A stretch of DNA of 64,000 bases. Source: an uncultured Clostridia bacterium (lineage in GTDB: Bacteria > Bacillota > Clostridia > Christensenellales > UBA1242). The first letter of the stretch is position 1. Every line of letters starts with the position of its first letter. A model generated the notes under the pieces. That model did no database searches. It was not told the origin of the DNA and saw only the letters and a list, made by a program, of their open reading frames with translations. Positions 8,653 to 16,279 of this stretch are shown piece by piece. Location: contig CAKVLR010000001.1 of NCBI GenBank assembly GCA_934757855.1, positions 372,001 to 436,000 on the forward strand, given 5' to 3'. A program made the position numbers and the translations under genes.

Positions 8653-8746
8653 ATTTCTTTGCTTTTTGAGTTTTTAGTTAATTTTTGCGTTAAAATATAT
8701 AACTTTTTACTGCCTTTTTATAAATTAAATATTTTTATGATTCAAT

Positions 8747-8985
8747 TTACATTAAACCGCTCATACCGCCATCATCTGTTGTAGAATTTGTATTTGAATT
8801 TATCTTTTTCACAAAAACTGCTTTTACGATTTTCCCGTTAACCACACTTTTTGCAAGTTTAATACTAGCGTTTGTGCCTAAAATTTCGGTTTCATCGTTA
8901 CCATTCACCCAACCGCTAAATTCATATCCAGCGTACGCAACTGCCACGAAAGTAACTGTTTCGTTATCGTCCTCGCTGGTCGCGA
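8747..8985 (-). pseudogene. 3' remnant of an InlB-type repeat surface protein
   Basis: The reading frame downstream of a TGA at about 8986-8988 encodes roughly 79 residues, of which AYAGYEFSGWVNGNDE and SIKLAKSVVNGKIVKAVFVKK match the Gly-Tyr-x-Phe-x-Gly-Trp ... ValLysAlaxPhe pattern of InlB B-repeat/bacterial repeat domains found on surface proteins. There is no signal peptide, no full start with ribosome-binding site (only an internal GTG), and the frame is cut where the sequence turns into the GC-rich repeat region. I read it as the tail of a deleted larger gene that kept its terminator at 8625-8652. Confidence 0.55.
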
Positions 8986-9060
8986 TTCAGCAAAACTTCT
9001 CCCAAGATTGCTAAACAAACCCGCATTTTTCAATAAACGGAATTATAAAAGTACAACCTA

Positions 9061-9157
9061 AAAGCGTATGCGAGCAACGCGAGCATCATTTAGCGTTGCG
9101 CGGACACGCGCGTTTTGTTTTGCTAAAAACAAAACAAAAAAGACAAACTTTAAGTTT
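9061..9157. repeat. GC-rich multi-hairpin repeat, copy A
   Basis: About 95 bases that recur at 9227-9325 with roughly 85-90% identity. Shared blocks are TATGCGAGCAACGCG, GCGCGGACACGCGCG and GTTTTGTTTTGC followed by AAAAACAAAACAAAAAAGAC. Each block is self-complementary (GCGC/GCGC, GTTTTGTTTT/AAAACAAAAC). GC content is far above the surroundings. Not part of any gene. Confidence 0.75.
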
Positions 9158-9226
9158 ATAATACTATGTAAAAAATCTTCTTATACTCTCATCTACTAGT
9201 CAACTCATAATAGAAAATCTAGACGG

Positions 9227-9325
9227 AAAGTGTATGCGAGCAACGCGAAGCATCCACCAGCGATTGCGCGGACACGCGCGTTTTGTTTTGCCAAAAACAA
9301 AACAAAAAAGACAAACTATCAGTTT
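9227..9325. repeat. GC-rich multi-hairpin repeat, copy B, next to tRNA-Glu
   Basis: Second copy of the 9061 element. It differs in carrying CACCAGCGATT (9255-9265), an exact complement of AATCGCTGGTG (9334-9344), which includes the CCA end of tRNA-Glu. The copy thus closes a larger stem around three smaller hairpins, the last being the tRNA terminator. Confidence 0.75.
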
Positions 9326-9333
9326 GTCTTTTT
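9304..9333 (-). terminator. Terminator of the tRNA-Met/tRNA-Glu transcript
   Basis: AAAAAGACAAACT (9305-9317), three-base loop, AGTTTGTCTTTTT (9321-9333): a perfect 13-bp stem, with a T run on the minus strand, seven bases after the CCA end of tRNA-Glu. Confidence 0.85.
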
Positions 9334-9339
9334 AATCGC

Positions 9340-9414
9340 TGGTGACTCCGGCGGGACTCGAACCCGCGTTACCACCGTGAAAGGGTGATGTCCTAACCTC
9401 TAGACCACGGAGCC
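9340..9414 (-). tRNA. tRNA-Glu (TTC)
   Basis: 75 bases on the minus strand including an encoded CCA end (9340-9342). Acceptor GGCTCCG pairs with CGGAGTC (one G-T), the anticodon loop is CTTTCAC giving anticodon TTC, and the T arm is GCGGGTTCGAGTCCCGC. It follows tRNA-Met by 19 bases and is co-transcribed with it. Confidence 0.95.
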
Positions 9415-9433
9415 ATAAAATGTCTGCTGTTAT

Positions 9434-9510
9434 TGGTAGCGACGGGTGGATTCGAACCGCCGACCTATCGGGTATGAACCGATCGCTATAACCAACTAAG
9501 CTACGCCGCC
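9434..9510 (-). tRNA. tRNA with CAT anticodon (elongator Met, or Ile2)
   Basis: 77 bases on the minus strand with encoded CCA. Acceptor GGCGGCG pairs with CGTCGCT (two G-T wobbles), the anticodon loop is TTCATAC giving CAT, and the T loop is TTCGAAT. The paired first base excludes the initiator type. CAT anticodons can be lysidine-modified to read ATA, so tRNA-Ile2 cannot be excluded by sequence alone. Confidence 0.9.
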
Positions 9511-9610
9511 ATATATAACAACAGCCAAATGTAAGGTTAGTTTATCAAATAATTTGTATAATGTCAATAAAAAATTGCAAAAAAATTGCAATTTTCCAAA
9601 TTTTCTTATT

Positions 9611-10138
9611 TTACTTAGATTTCAACACAAATTTTTTGCCCAAAGCGTTAGCAAATGCTACTCTCAAAGCATCGCTTGAGCCAGCCTCAAAAGTGCCATT
9701 TTTAGGCAAAACTAGGCAAAAATTCGGTCCCATATACAACACAAAACTATCTTGCCGCTCCACCGCTTTTGAAAAGGCATTTAACTTACCATTTATAGTT
9801 GAAGAAGATTGCTGATTTTTTAAAATATAGACAAAATCTTCACCTGTAACCGAAAAATTAACTTCGCCCCTCATAAAATTATTTTCATTGTATTGCCTAA
9901 ACAAAAAATAACGATATAACAACGAAAAAACAATGGGAATTACAAAGCCAAACACAATATAATAAATACCAGTTCTTACATTATTTACCCCCTCATTATC
10001 TGGTATAATGTAGCACAAACCTAAAAACAAAAACCAAACACCAACAATCGAGAATAATATACTAAATACTTTCACTACTCTGTTGAGTTGTTGTTTCAAC
10101 GCCATAGAATTATCTTTGCAATTAAAGTTTATTTCCAT
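9611..10138 (-). CDS. YcxB-like membrane protein
   Basis: A 175-residue protein, ATG preceded by AGAGGTGG. Two membrane helices lie at about residues 23-47 and 57-80 (FSILFSIVGVWFLFLGL; GIYYIVFGFVIPIVFSLL). The C-terminal half ends in QDSFVLYMGPNFCLVLPKNGTF, the pattern of the YcxB-like C-terminal domain in which a strand with LY...x...LP-K follows an amphipathic region. Function of the family is unknown. The gene lies upstream of the tRNAs on the same strand but is separated by 100 bases; no terminator was recognised. Confidence 0.7.
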   Translation of the reverse strand: MEINFNCKDNSMALKQQLNRVVKVFSILFSIVGVWFLFLGLCYIIPDNEGVNNVRTGIYYIVFGFVIPIVFSLLYRYFLFRQYNENNFMRGEVNFSVTGEDFVYILKNQQSSSTINGKLNAFSKAVERQDSFVLYMGPNFCLVLPKNGTFEAGSSDALRVAFANALGKKFVLKSK

Positions 10139-10306
10139 AACCCCACCTCTTTAAATTTACAATCATTTTATATTAATAAATAAAAAAAGTCAAGAAAAAT
10201 AAATATTATTAACAAAGATTGAAATAACTCGTAAAATTTTTAAACACTAAAAATTTAAAGTCACATAAACAACAACGCAATTACGCTCACTATTCTTTTT
10301 TCGTTA

Positions 10307-10335
10307 TTGACAAAATTTGCAAATTATGTTATAAT
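10307..10335 (+). promoter_or_regulatory. Consensus promoter of the 10427 gene
   Basis: TTGACA (10307-10312), 17 bases, TATAAT (10330-10335): a perfect sigma-A consensus. Predicted start near 10342, so the leader contains the tRNA-like fragment. Confidence 0.8.
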
Positions 10336-10361
10336 CAAAACAATTAAATATGATTTAAACA

Positions 10362-10392
10362 ACTGGGTTCGAGTCCCGCGGGAGTCCCCAGT
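10362..10392 (+). other. tRNA 3'-end-like fragment in the 5' leader
   Basis: GGGTTCGAGTCCCGCGGGAG followed by TCCCCA resembles a tRNA T arm joined to the 3' acceptor strand, here without the 5' half. Outer ACTGGG (10362-10367) and CCCAGT (10387-10392) pair, and CCCGCGGG inside is self-complementary, so the leader folds into a hairpin about 35 bases before the start codon. It could be a decayed tRNA gene or an attachment-site scar; it is in the opposite orientation to tRNA-Glu at 9340. Confidence 0.5.
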
Positions 10393-10426
10393 GATTTAGT
10401 ATCAAAAAATTATAAGGGTGAAAAAT

Positions 10427-10852
10427 ATGACTCAAAGTAAATATTTTCAAACGAAATATGCGATAATACCTGTACGAAACTATATCTACAATATTCCTGT
10501 TTGTATTCGTTCGTATGTGGTTGGCAAGTGCTTTTTTTGCGGAGAACACAAGCACTTTACAAACCGCGGTGAAGTAGAAATGGGCTACGATGTTGTGTTT
10601 ATGTGGGACCCAAACAACAGAAAAGACAATATTTACCCTCAATACGAATTGGAAACAAATCGAGTAACAAATATTACCGAGGTAGATAAAATTTACGACA
10701 CTGCTAGCGAATGTCAAGCGGAAGTTGATAAATTGAACGAAAGTTTATTGGACAAAGATAGTGTTGATTATGGTGTACGCAAAAGAGAGATTGCAAAAGA
10801 CACGCAAGAGGCTCAAAAACGCTTAGCAATAGACCCTTTTATGCAAAGATAA
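10427..10852 (+). CDS. Hypothetical protein with CxxC
   Basis: A 141-residue soluble protein of unknown family. I use the ATG at 10427 because AAGGGTG lies 7 bases upstream; an in-frame GTG at 10418 falls inside that site. The N-terminal half carries GKCFFCGEHKHF, a single Cys-x-x-Cys knuckle with nearby His residues that could bind zinc; the C-terminal half (about 95-141) is a charged helix. It has a consensus promoter, a structured leader and its own terminator, and an S-box riboswitch on the opposite strand points towards its 3' end, so it may be subject to antisense control. Confidence 0.7.
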   Translation: MTQSKYFQTKYAIIPVRNYIYNIPVCIRSYVVGKCFFCGEHKHFTNRGEVEMGYDVVFMWDPNNRKDNIYPQYELETNRVTNITEVDKIYDTASECQAEVDKLNESLLDKDSVDYGVRKREIAKDTQEAQKRLAIDPFMQR

Positions 10853-10856
10853 AATA

Positions 10857-10885
10857 AACTAACCCCAAATTGGGTTAGTTTTTTT
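10857..10885 (+). terminator. Terminator of the 10427 gene
   Basis: AACTAACCC (10857-10865) pairs with GGGTTAGTT (10872-10880), followed by seven T. The minus-strand copy also ends in TTTATTTT, so it may work in both directions. Confidence 0.85.
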
Positions 10886-10904
10886 ACTTAAATTGCATTT
10901 TTAC

Positions 10905-11040
10905 AAAAAACTCCCACCTACTGGTGGGAGAGAGAAAATTTAGATATGTTCCAACCATAGTTCAGCCATTAGCACCTTGAAAACCGCTTAACAGGTTGCT
11001 GTGTGGTCGTTGGGGCTGTCCCTCGCGCACTCTTTATGGT
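10905..11040 (-). promoter_or_regulatory. SAM-I (S-box) riboswitch with terminator, no target gene in cis
   Basis: On the minus strand the aptamer spans 11040 to 10954. P1 is ACCATA/TATGGT (11035-11040 with 10954-10959). The S-box core is present: GAGGGACAGCCC, CAGCAACC, AAGGTGCTAA. A GTG/CAC helix matches P2 and ACC/GGT matches P3. Twenty-three bases further on, CTCCCACC/GGTGGGAG (10911-10930) plus a T run (10905-10910) forms the expression-platform terminator. In this family SAM binding favours termination. The usual methionine or cysteine gene is missing: the next thing downstream is the 3' end of the opposed gene at 10427-10852. Confidence 0.85.
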
Positions 11041-11046
11041 AATTTA

Positions 11047-11075
11047 ATTATAATCAAAAATTTGCAGAAAAGCAA
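11047..11075 (-). promoter_or_regulatory. Promoter of the SAM riboswitch transcript
   Basis: Minus-strand TTGCTT (11070-11075) and TATAAT (11047-11052) with a 17-base spacer place the transcription start just before P1 of the aptamer. This shows that the riboswitch is an active-looking transcription unit, not a silent scar. From here to 11276 the sequence is AT-rich with no other feature. Confidence 0.75.
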
Positions 11076-11276
11076 CTATTTTTTATCAAATTTAAAAACT
11101 TTTCTTACTTATTTTTGATTGTTTTGCAAATTGCATATATTACCTATTCTTTGGGTACAAAAATGTTTAATTTTTTGCTAATTGAAAATTTAATTATTTA
11201 GATTTTAGTTTGCTCAAATTATTTGCATTAACAAATTGAATATGTTAAAATTATACTATACATAAAGGAGGAAATT

Positions 11277-12146
11277 ATGGCTTCAGGGAAAAAACCGTGG
11301 TATGTGACTCTATTTAACTGCATTTTGACCCTAATTTGCTTGGTAGTGTTGATTGTTGGTGGCGTATTTTTATTTTTTAAAATCAAATACAATGTCAATG
11401 TATTTACCACTATCGCGCAGGTGAAAGTTTTAAATGAAAAAGTAGATGTTGCAGAGAAATTTAAAAATCAATATAGCGAAACCGATATGGACAGTGCAAT
11501 GACTATCGTGAACGCACAAGTAGCAGGTTTAATCGTAAAGACCGCCACTGGATACGAAATTAGCACTTCTGGGCTAGAAACAACAATGGCAAATTCGTTT
11601 AGTTTGACAGGTAAACAAGTAGGCGCAATCGGCAATGTTATGCTTACGCAAAACAACCAAAAGACCGTAAATATTGGAGGAAAGGAACTAAATTACGATT
11701 TGTTGCAAGTAGATTTTTTAAACATTGAAGAAACAAAAGCCGATGTGAATATTGTAATCAAGGTAAATATCGACCCTATCAAGGAAGATATGACTGGCTT
11801 CTTTATGAATATCGTAAAGAAAAATATGCCTAGCGACTTGTATATTTCTTCGACCGTGACTATCGAAAAAGGTGCGACTGCATTTGCCTACACAGTTACT
11901 AGCAAGAGTTTGACTCTAAACAACCTAACTGAGGAGCAGACAGCAAACCTTCTCACAACTATCAACAAATTTATGAGTTTTACAACAGTGGAAGAAATCA
12001 ACAAACTAATCGGTGGCTCATTTGCTGATGCAATGATAGGTACAGAAACAAACAAAGGCTTCGCTTACTCATTAAAGGCGCTAGGTGCAACAGATTACAA
12101 TTTCGTTGTGAATAGCGAAACTGGCTACTTCTCAGTGTTACACTAA
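11277..12146 (+). CDS. Membrane-anchored hypothetical protein
   Basis: A 289-residue protein with a strong AAAGGAGG ribosome-binding site. A basic start is followed by one long hydrophobic helix at about residues 10-36, giving a signal-anchor topology with the remaining ~250 residues outside. The external part is Thr/Asn/Val rich with strand-like segments (KADVNIVIKVNIDPIK, LYISSTVTIEKG), suggesting a beta-rich domain; the family is not recognised. It has a terminator immediately after, so it is monocistronic. Possibly an envelope or divisome accessory, but no evidence assigns a role. Confidence 0.75.
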   Translation: MASGKKPWYVTLFNCILTLICLVVLIVGGVFLFFKIKYNVNVFTTIAQVKVLNEKVDVAEKFKNQYSETDMDSAMTIVNAQVAGLIVKTATGYEISTSGLETTMANSFSLTGKQVGAIGNVMLTQNNQKTVNIGGKELNYDLLQVDFLNIEETKADVNIVIKVNIDPIKEDMTGFFMNIVKKNMPSDLYISSTVTIEKGATAFAYTVTSKSLTLNNLTEEQTANLLTTINKFMSFTTVEEINKLIGGSFADAMIGTETNKGFAYSLKALGATDYNFVVNSETGYFSVLH

Positions 12147-12154
12147 AATAAAAG

Positions 12155-12185
12155 AGTTGTCCAAATTTTAGGGCAACTTTTTTGT
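12155..12185 (+). terminator. Rho-independent terminator
   Basis: AGTTGTCC (12155-12162) pairs with GGGCAACT (12171-12178, one G-T), then a run of T. Confidence 0.8.
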
Positions 12186-12324
12186 TTACCAACAAAACGC
12201 AATTACAATCGAAAATTTAATATTTTGGCTATTTATCAAATAAGTTGCAGGGGTTTTTGCCTTGCATCTTTTTTATTTGCCGAAAATTTTATATAATTTG
12301 TTATATTTTTAAAGGAGAAAAACT

Positions 12325-13260
12325 ATGAAACTAACAAATTGGATGAAAATTTGGCTGGAAAAATACACTCAGCCACGCGTAAAAATGCGCACTTATTTGA
12401 TGTACAAAAGTCTAATAGAACGGCATATTTCGCCCGTTTTAGGAGATTACGAATTAAAAAAACTAAGTCCTGAAATTTTACAAGATTTTGTGTTACAAAA
12501 ACTAACATTCGGCAATCTCTATACACACCAAAATTTATCAAACAACACTGTAAATTCTATCGTTAATGTGCTAAGACAAGTTTTGCAATCTGCTGTAAAT
12601 TTGGGCATCATTCAAAAGGAATATAGCCGATTTATCAATACCCCGCGCGTACAAGAAAAACAAGTAGTGGCATTTGAAAAAAGTGAGCAAATACAACTAG
12701 AAAAATACTGTCTAAATAGCCCAAAACCTAATCATTTAGGCATAATAATTTGTCTTTATACTGGCTTGCGTTTGGGCGAACTATTAGCACTTACTTGGCA
12801 AGACATTGACTTTGAGAAAAGGCTTATCTATATCAACAAATCCTCCTTTACCTACTATGAAAATAGCAAGCAAAAGATTATAGTTGATACCCCAAAAACG
12901 CGCAATTCAAACCGCATAATACCTATTCCTCGCCAAATTTTAGGTTTGCTTACTAAACTTAAAAAACACTCAAAATCAAATTTTGTTATCACTACTAGAC
13001 TAAACACTATGGTGGCTAGCAGGTCTTATGAAAAGACTTTCGAGCGCATTTTATTTAGGCTAAACATACCTTATAAAAATTTTCACGCACTGCGCCACAC
13101 ATTTGCTACTCGCGCGATTGAAATAGGCGTTGATGTCAAGACTTTGTCCGAAATTTTGGGTCACAAAAACCCTATGATAACGCTTTCAAGATACACCCAC
13201 TCTCTACTTTCGCACAAAAAAGAAATGATGAACAAATTGGGCAAAATGCTTGATTATTAG
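12325..13260 (+). CDS. Tyrosine recombinase / integrase
   Basis: A 311-residue phage-type integrase with a GGAG ribosome-binding site. Residues 1-110 form the SAM-like core-binding domain (NNTVNSIVNVLRQVLQSAVN); no Arm-binding zinc or AP2 domain precedes it. The catalytic domain shows Arg in YTGLRLGELLAL, a Lys-containing strand TPKTRNSNRIIP, HALRHTFATRAIE (His-x-x-Arg), LGHKNPMITLSRYTH with the second His and the nucleophilic Tyr. All key residues are present, so it should be active. It stands alone: no excisionase, relaxase or phage genes nearby. It could be a remnant of the element that shaped 8.7-11 kb, or a solitary recombinase acting elsewhere. Confidence 0.9.
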   Translation: MKLTNWMKIWLEKYTQPRVKMRTYLMYKSLIERHISPVLGDYELKKLSPEILQDFVLQKLTFGNLYTHQNLSNNTVNSIVNVLRQVLQSAVNLGIIQKEYSRFINTPRVQEKQVVAFEKSEQIQLEKYCLNSPKPNHLGIIICLYTGLRLGELLALTWQDIDFEKRLIYINKSSFTYYENSKQKIIVDTPKTRNSNRIIPIPRQILGLLTKLKKHSKSNFVITTRLNTMVASRSYEKTFERILFRLNIPYKNFHALRHTFATRAIEIGVDVKTLSEILGHKNPMITLSRYTHSLLSHKKEMMNKLGKMLDY

Positions 13261-13264
13261 GCAA

Positions 13265-13301
13265 AAAGACTTCGTAAAATACAAAATTTGCGAAGTCTTC
13301 G
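13265..13301 (+). terminator. Hairpin between integrase and Ca2+-ATPase
   Basis: AAGACTTCG and CGAAGTCTT form a perfect nine-base inverted repeat with an A/T-rich loop right after the integrase stop. The T tail is imperfect (CGTTTAAATTTTT), so it is a probable but not certain terminator. Confidence 0.55.
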
Positions 13302-13348
13302 TTTAAATTTTTTATATTTAATTTTAATTTAATTTTACACTTGCGATA

Positions 13349-16009
13349 TTAATTTTTTTGTTTGCGTTTTAAGTTGATTTTTAACACCAAAAATCGAATT
13401 AATTTGTATATTTCAATTACAGGCACGATAGTAAACGCAAGCCCAAAAACTATGCCCCATTGCACGATAGTAAGTGGCACTAGCCCAAATACGCCTGCAA
13501 CTGGCGGAATAGCAACAACTGCTACATTTAACACCATACAAATGAGTAAAGTAACCCAATATAGCCAGTTATGGAACGGATTGCTACTAAAAATACTATG
13601 CGTGTTGCGCACATTTATCAAGTGGAAAATTTGCGATAATGATAAAATTGTAAAGCCAAATGTTGTAGCTAAAATCTCGCTACCCGTTTGCGCCATAACT
13701 ATATAATATGCGCCCACCACAATACCAGTTAGCCACAACACTTGCGTAACCATTACGCCCCAAATATTTGCAAAAAGTGGCTCGCTTTTTTTGCGTGGTG
13801 CTTCTTTCATTACATCTTTTTCCGCCCGTTCTACGCTAAGCGACAAAGCAGGCAAGGCGTCGGTAATCAAATTGATAAACAAAATTTGCATTGCTGATAA
13901 AAAGCCCAATGTTGGGCTAATCAAAGTAATTAGCAATATTGAAAGCACTTCTACAAAATTTGTGCCGAACAAAAATTGAATGACTTTTTTGATATTTGAA
14001 TAAATTTTTCTGCCTTCGGTAATTGCTCCAACTATGGTAGCAAAATTGTCATCAGTAAGCACAATATCAGCGACTTCTTTTGTCACCTCTGTACCCGTTT
14101 GCCCCATACCAATACCTATGTCTGCGCACTTGATACTAGGTGCATCATTTACACCATCACCAGTCATTGCAACGACCGCGCCAGTTGCTTTCCAGCCTTG
14201 GACAATACGCACTTTGTTTTGCGGACTAACGCGCGCATAAACGGTTACTTTGTCGATAATTTTTGCATAATCTTCATCACTGAGGTTGTCTAATTCTGCT
14301 CCAGTCAAAATCATATCGCCATCGTGAAAAATTCCCACTTCTCTTGCAATTTCCCTTGCGGTAATTGCGTGGTCGCCCGTAATCATAATAGGTCTAATCC
14401 CCGCACTAATGCAAGTTGCCACCGCGCTTGCGGTTGTGTCGCGCGGAGGGTCGCGCATAGCGGAAATGCCCAAAAATATCATTTTATTTTCATCTTCAAG
14501 CGAAAAATTATTACTTTTGTGTATTTTATAGGCAAATGAAAGTGTGCGCAAGCCTTTCAGTGCAAACCGCTCTAATGCGGACTCAATATCTGCTCGAACT
14601 TGCTTTGTAATACGCGTTATTTCACCATTTATCTCGACATATTCACACCTATCTAGCACAACATCGGGAGCACCCTTTGTAAAGCCTATAATTTCATCGT
14701 TGATTTTATTGAAAGTGGTCATCATTTTTCTATCACTATCAAAAGGCAACTCATAGACACGCTTAAAGCGCATATTTACATTGATAAAATCGTGTCCCAG
14801 TGCGCTAGCCCCACTCACAAGAGCAGTTTCAGTGGAATCACCCATCAATTTTTTACCTTGCACTACTGTATCATTACAAAGCAACATACACTCAAATAAT
14901 TTGGTATTTTTTACCGAATTTAAGTCGTTTTTTCCGTAAATATTTCCGTTTGTGTAAATTGAGGTCAAGGTCATTTTGTTTTGCGTGAGCGTACCTGTTT
15001 TGTCTGTGCAAATAATCTGGCACGAGCCTAGCGTTTCCACTGCTTGCATTTTGCGCACAATGGCGCGTTGCTTACTCATACGGCTCACACCAGTCGCCAT
15101 AATTACCGTAATTACGGCAGGTAGACTCTCAGGAATGGCCGCGACCGCTAATGCAATAGCCACAAGCAACGAATCTAGCACATCGTGTTGCGCTTTTAGC
15201 ACTACATTAATGATAAATACGACAAATGCGATTATCAAAATTCCAACTGTTATCCATTTGCCGAGTTTGTTTAATTTTTGCTGGATAGGTGTCATTTCTT
15301 CTTGCTGGTTGTTGAGCATATTTGCAATTTTACCGATTTCAGTATTCATACCAGTAGCTGTTATCACACCAACGCCCCTGCCGTAAGTCACCACACAGCC
15401 AGAATGAAGCATATTCACTCTATCACCTAGCACCGTACCAACAAGTAACGGAGTATCGGCGACTTTCTCAATTTCATTTGATTCGCCTGTTAGACTGCTT
15501 TCATCACTTTTTAAACTATGGCTTTCAATCAAATAGCAGTCCGCGCACACCACATCACCCGCTTCAAAGTAAACTAAATCGCCCACGACCACATCGCGTG
15601 TAGAAATTTGTACCAACTTTCCGTCCCTATATACTTTGACAAAAGGCTGACTCATTTTTTTGAGGCTTGCGAGCGCGTTTTCAGCCTTGTTTTCTTGCAC
15701 AAAACCGATTACAGCGTTGAGTAGCACAATCGCTAAAATTACGCCCACATCAATTAAATCAGCGTAATTTTTGGTCACTACCGCAATTATACCAGTCACC
15801 AGCGCAGAAATTAGCAAAATAATGAGCATAAAATCTTTAAATTGCCCCAAAAACATAGCCCATTTGCTCTTTTTCTTTGCGGAAACCAGCTCGTTTGCGC
15901 CGTTTGTTTGCAATCGTGCTTTCGCTTCCGCATCAGTCAAGCCTTTTTTGCTAGTTTGGTAGGCTTTGAAAATTTGCTCAGCATTTAAACTATGTGGATT
16001 ATTTTCCAA
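13349..16009 (-). CDS. P-type Ca2+-transporting ATPase (PMCA/SERCA-like)
   Basis: An 886-residue P2-type ATPase with about ten membrane helices, pumping cations (most likely Ca2+) out of the cell at the expense of ATP. Visible motifs: TGES of the actuator domain near residue 175, IPESLPA in helix 4 (ion site, near 290), ICTDKTGTLTQNK with the phosphorylated Asp near 335, KGAPDVVLDRC in the nucleotide domain, TGDHAITAREIA and TGDGVNDAPSIK near 618. C-terminal helices carry NLITDALPALSLSVE, another ion-site helix. The start codon is TTG at 16007-16009, preceded by a strong GAGGTGAG; there is no ATG in a suitable place. It is monocistronic. Confidence 0.93.
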   Translation of the reverse strand: MENNPHSLNAEQIFKAYQTSKKGLTDAEAKARLQTNGANELVSAKKKSKWAMFLGQFKDFMLIILLISALVTGIIAVVTKNYADLIDVGVILAIVLLNAVIGFVQENKAENALASLKKMSQPFVKVYRDGKLVQISTRDVVVGDLVYFEAGDVVCADCYLIESHSLKSDESSLTGESNEIEKVADTPLLVGTVLGDRVNMLHSGCVVTYGRGVGVITATGMNTEIGKIANMLNNQQEEMTPIQQKLNKLGKWITVGILIIAFVVFIINVVLKAQHDVLDSLLVAIALAVAAIPESLPAVITVIMATGVSRMSKQRAIVRKMQAVETLGSCQIICTDKTGTLTQNKMTLTSIYTNGNIYGKNDLNSVKNTKLFECMLLCNDTVVQGKKLMGDSTETALVSGASALGHDFINVNMRFKRVYELPFDSDRKMMTTFNKINDEIIGFTKGAPDVVLDRCEYVEINGEITRITKQVRADIESALERFALKGLRTLSFAYKIHKSNNFSLEDENKMIFLGISAMRDPPRDTTASAVATCISAGIRPIMITGDHAITAREIAREVGIFHDGDMILTGAELDNLSDEDYAKIIDKVTVYARVSPQNKVRIVQGWKATGAVVAMTGDGVNDAPSIKCADIGIGMGQTGTEVTKEVADIVLTDDNFATIVGAITEGRKIYSNIKKVIQFLFGTNFVEVLSILLITLISPTLGFLSAMQILFINLITDALPALSLSVERAEKDVMKEAPRKKSEPLFANIWGVMVTQVLWLTGIVVGAYYIVMAQTGSEILATTFGFTILSLSQIFHLINVRNTHSIFSSNPFHNWLYWVTLLICMVLNVAVVAIPPVAGVFGLVPLTIVQWGIVFGLAFTIVPVIEIYKLIRFLVLKINLKRKQKN

Positions 16010-16218
16010 ACGCTCACCTCATTATTTTTTTAATTATTTTAGCATTATTATTCCTATTCGTATATGTAATATTGTAATATATTTTGCTCAAAATTCCAAA
16101 TAAAATGAGCCAAAATTTAAAAAATTTATACATTTTTTTACAAAAATTTCCATAACCCAACAATTACACGAAAAATTGCCTAAAAATTCGCAAAAATTCA
16201 AGATTATTTCATTTTCAC

Positions 16219-16247
16219 TTTACAAATTGCAAAAAGTTTTGTACAAT
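16219..16247 (+). promoter_or_regulatory. Promoter of ychF
   Basis: TTTACA (16219-16224), 17 bases, TACAAT (16242-16247), about 33 bases before the ATG at 16280. Confidence 0.6.
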
Positions 16248-16279
16248 ATAAATATATAGAATTTAAAAGGACAAGAAAA

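Noticed and set aside
9340..10392. attL/attR pair made of tRNA-Glu and the tRNA-like fragment
   Set aside because: The two are in opposite orientation and share little beyond the common T-loop, so they do not form a direct-repeat attachment pair.
10355..10717. Minus-strand ORF that could have been the SAM riboswitch target
   Set aside because: It is antisense to the 10427 gene, has no ribosome-binding site, no family resemblance, and would lie behind two terminators.
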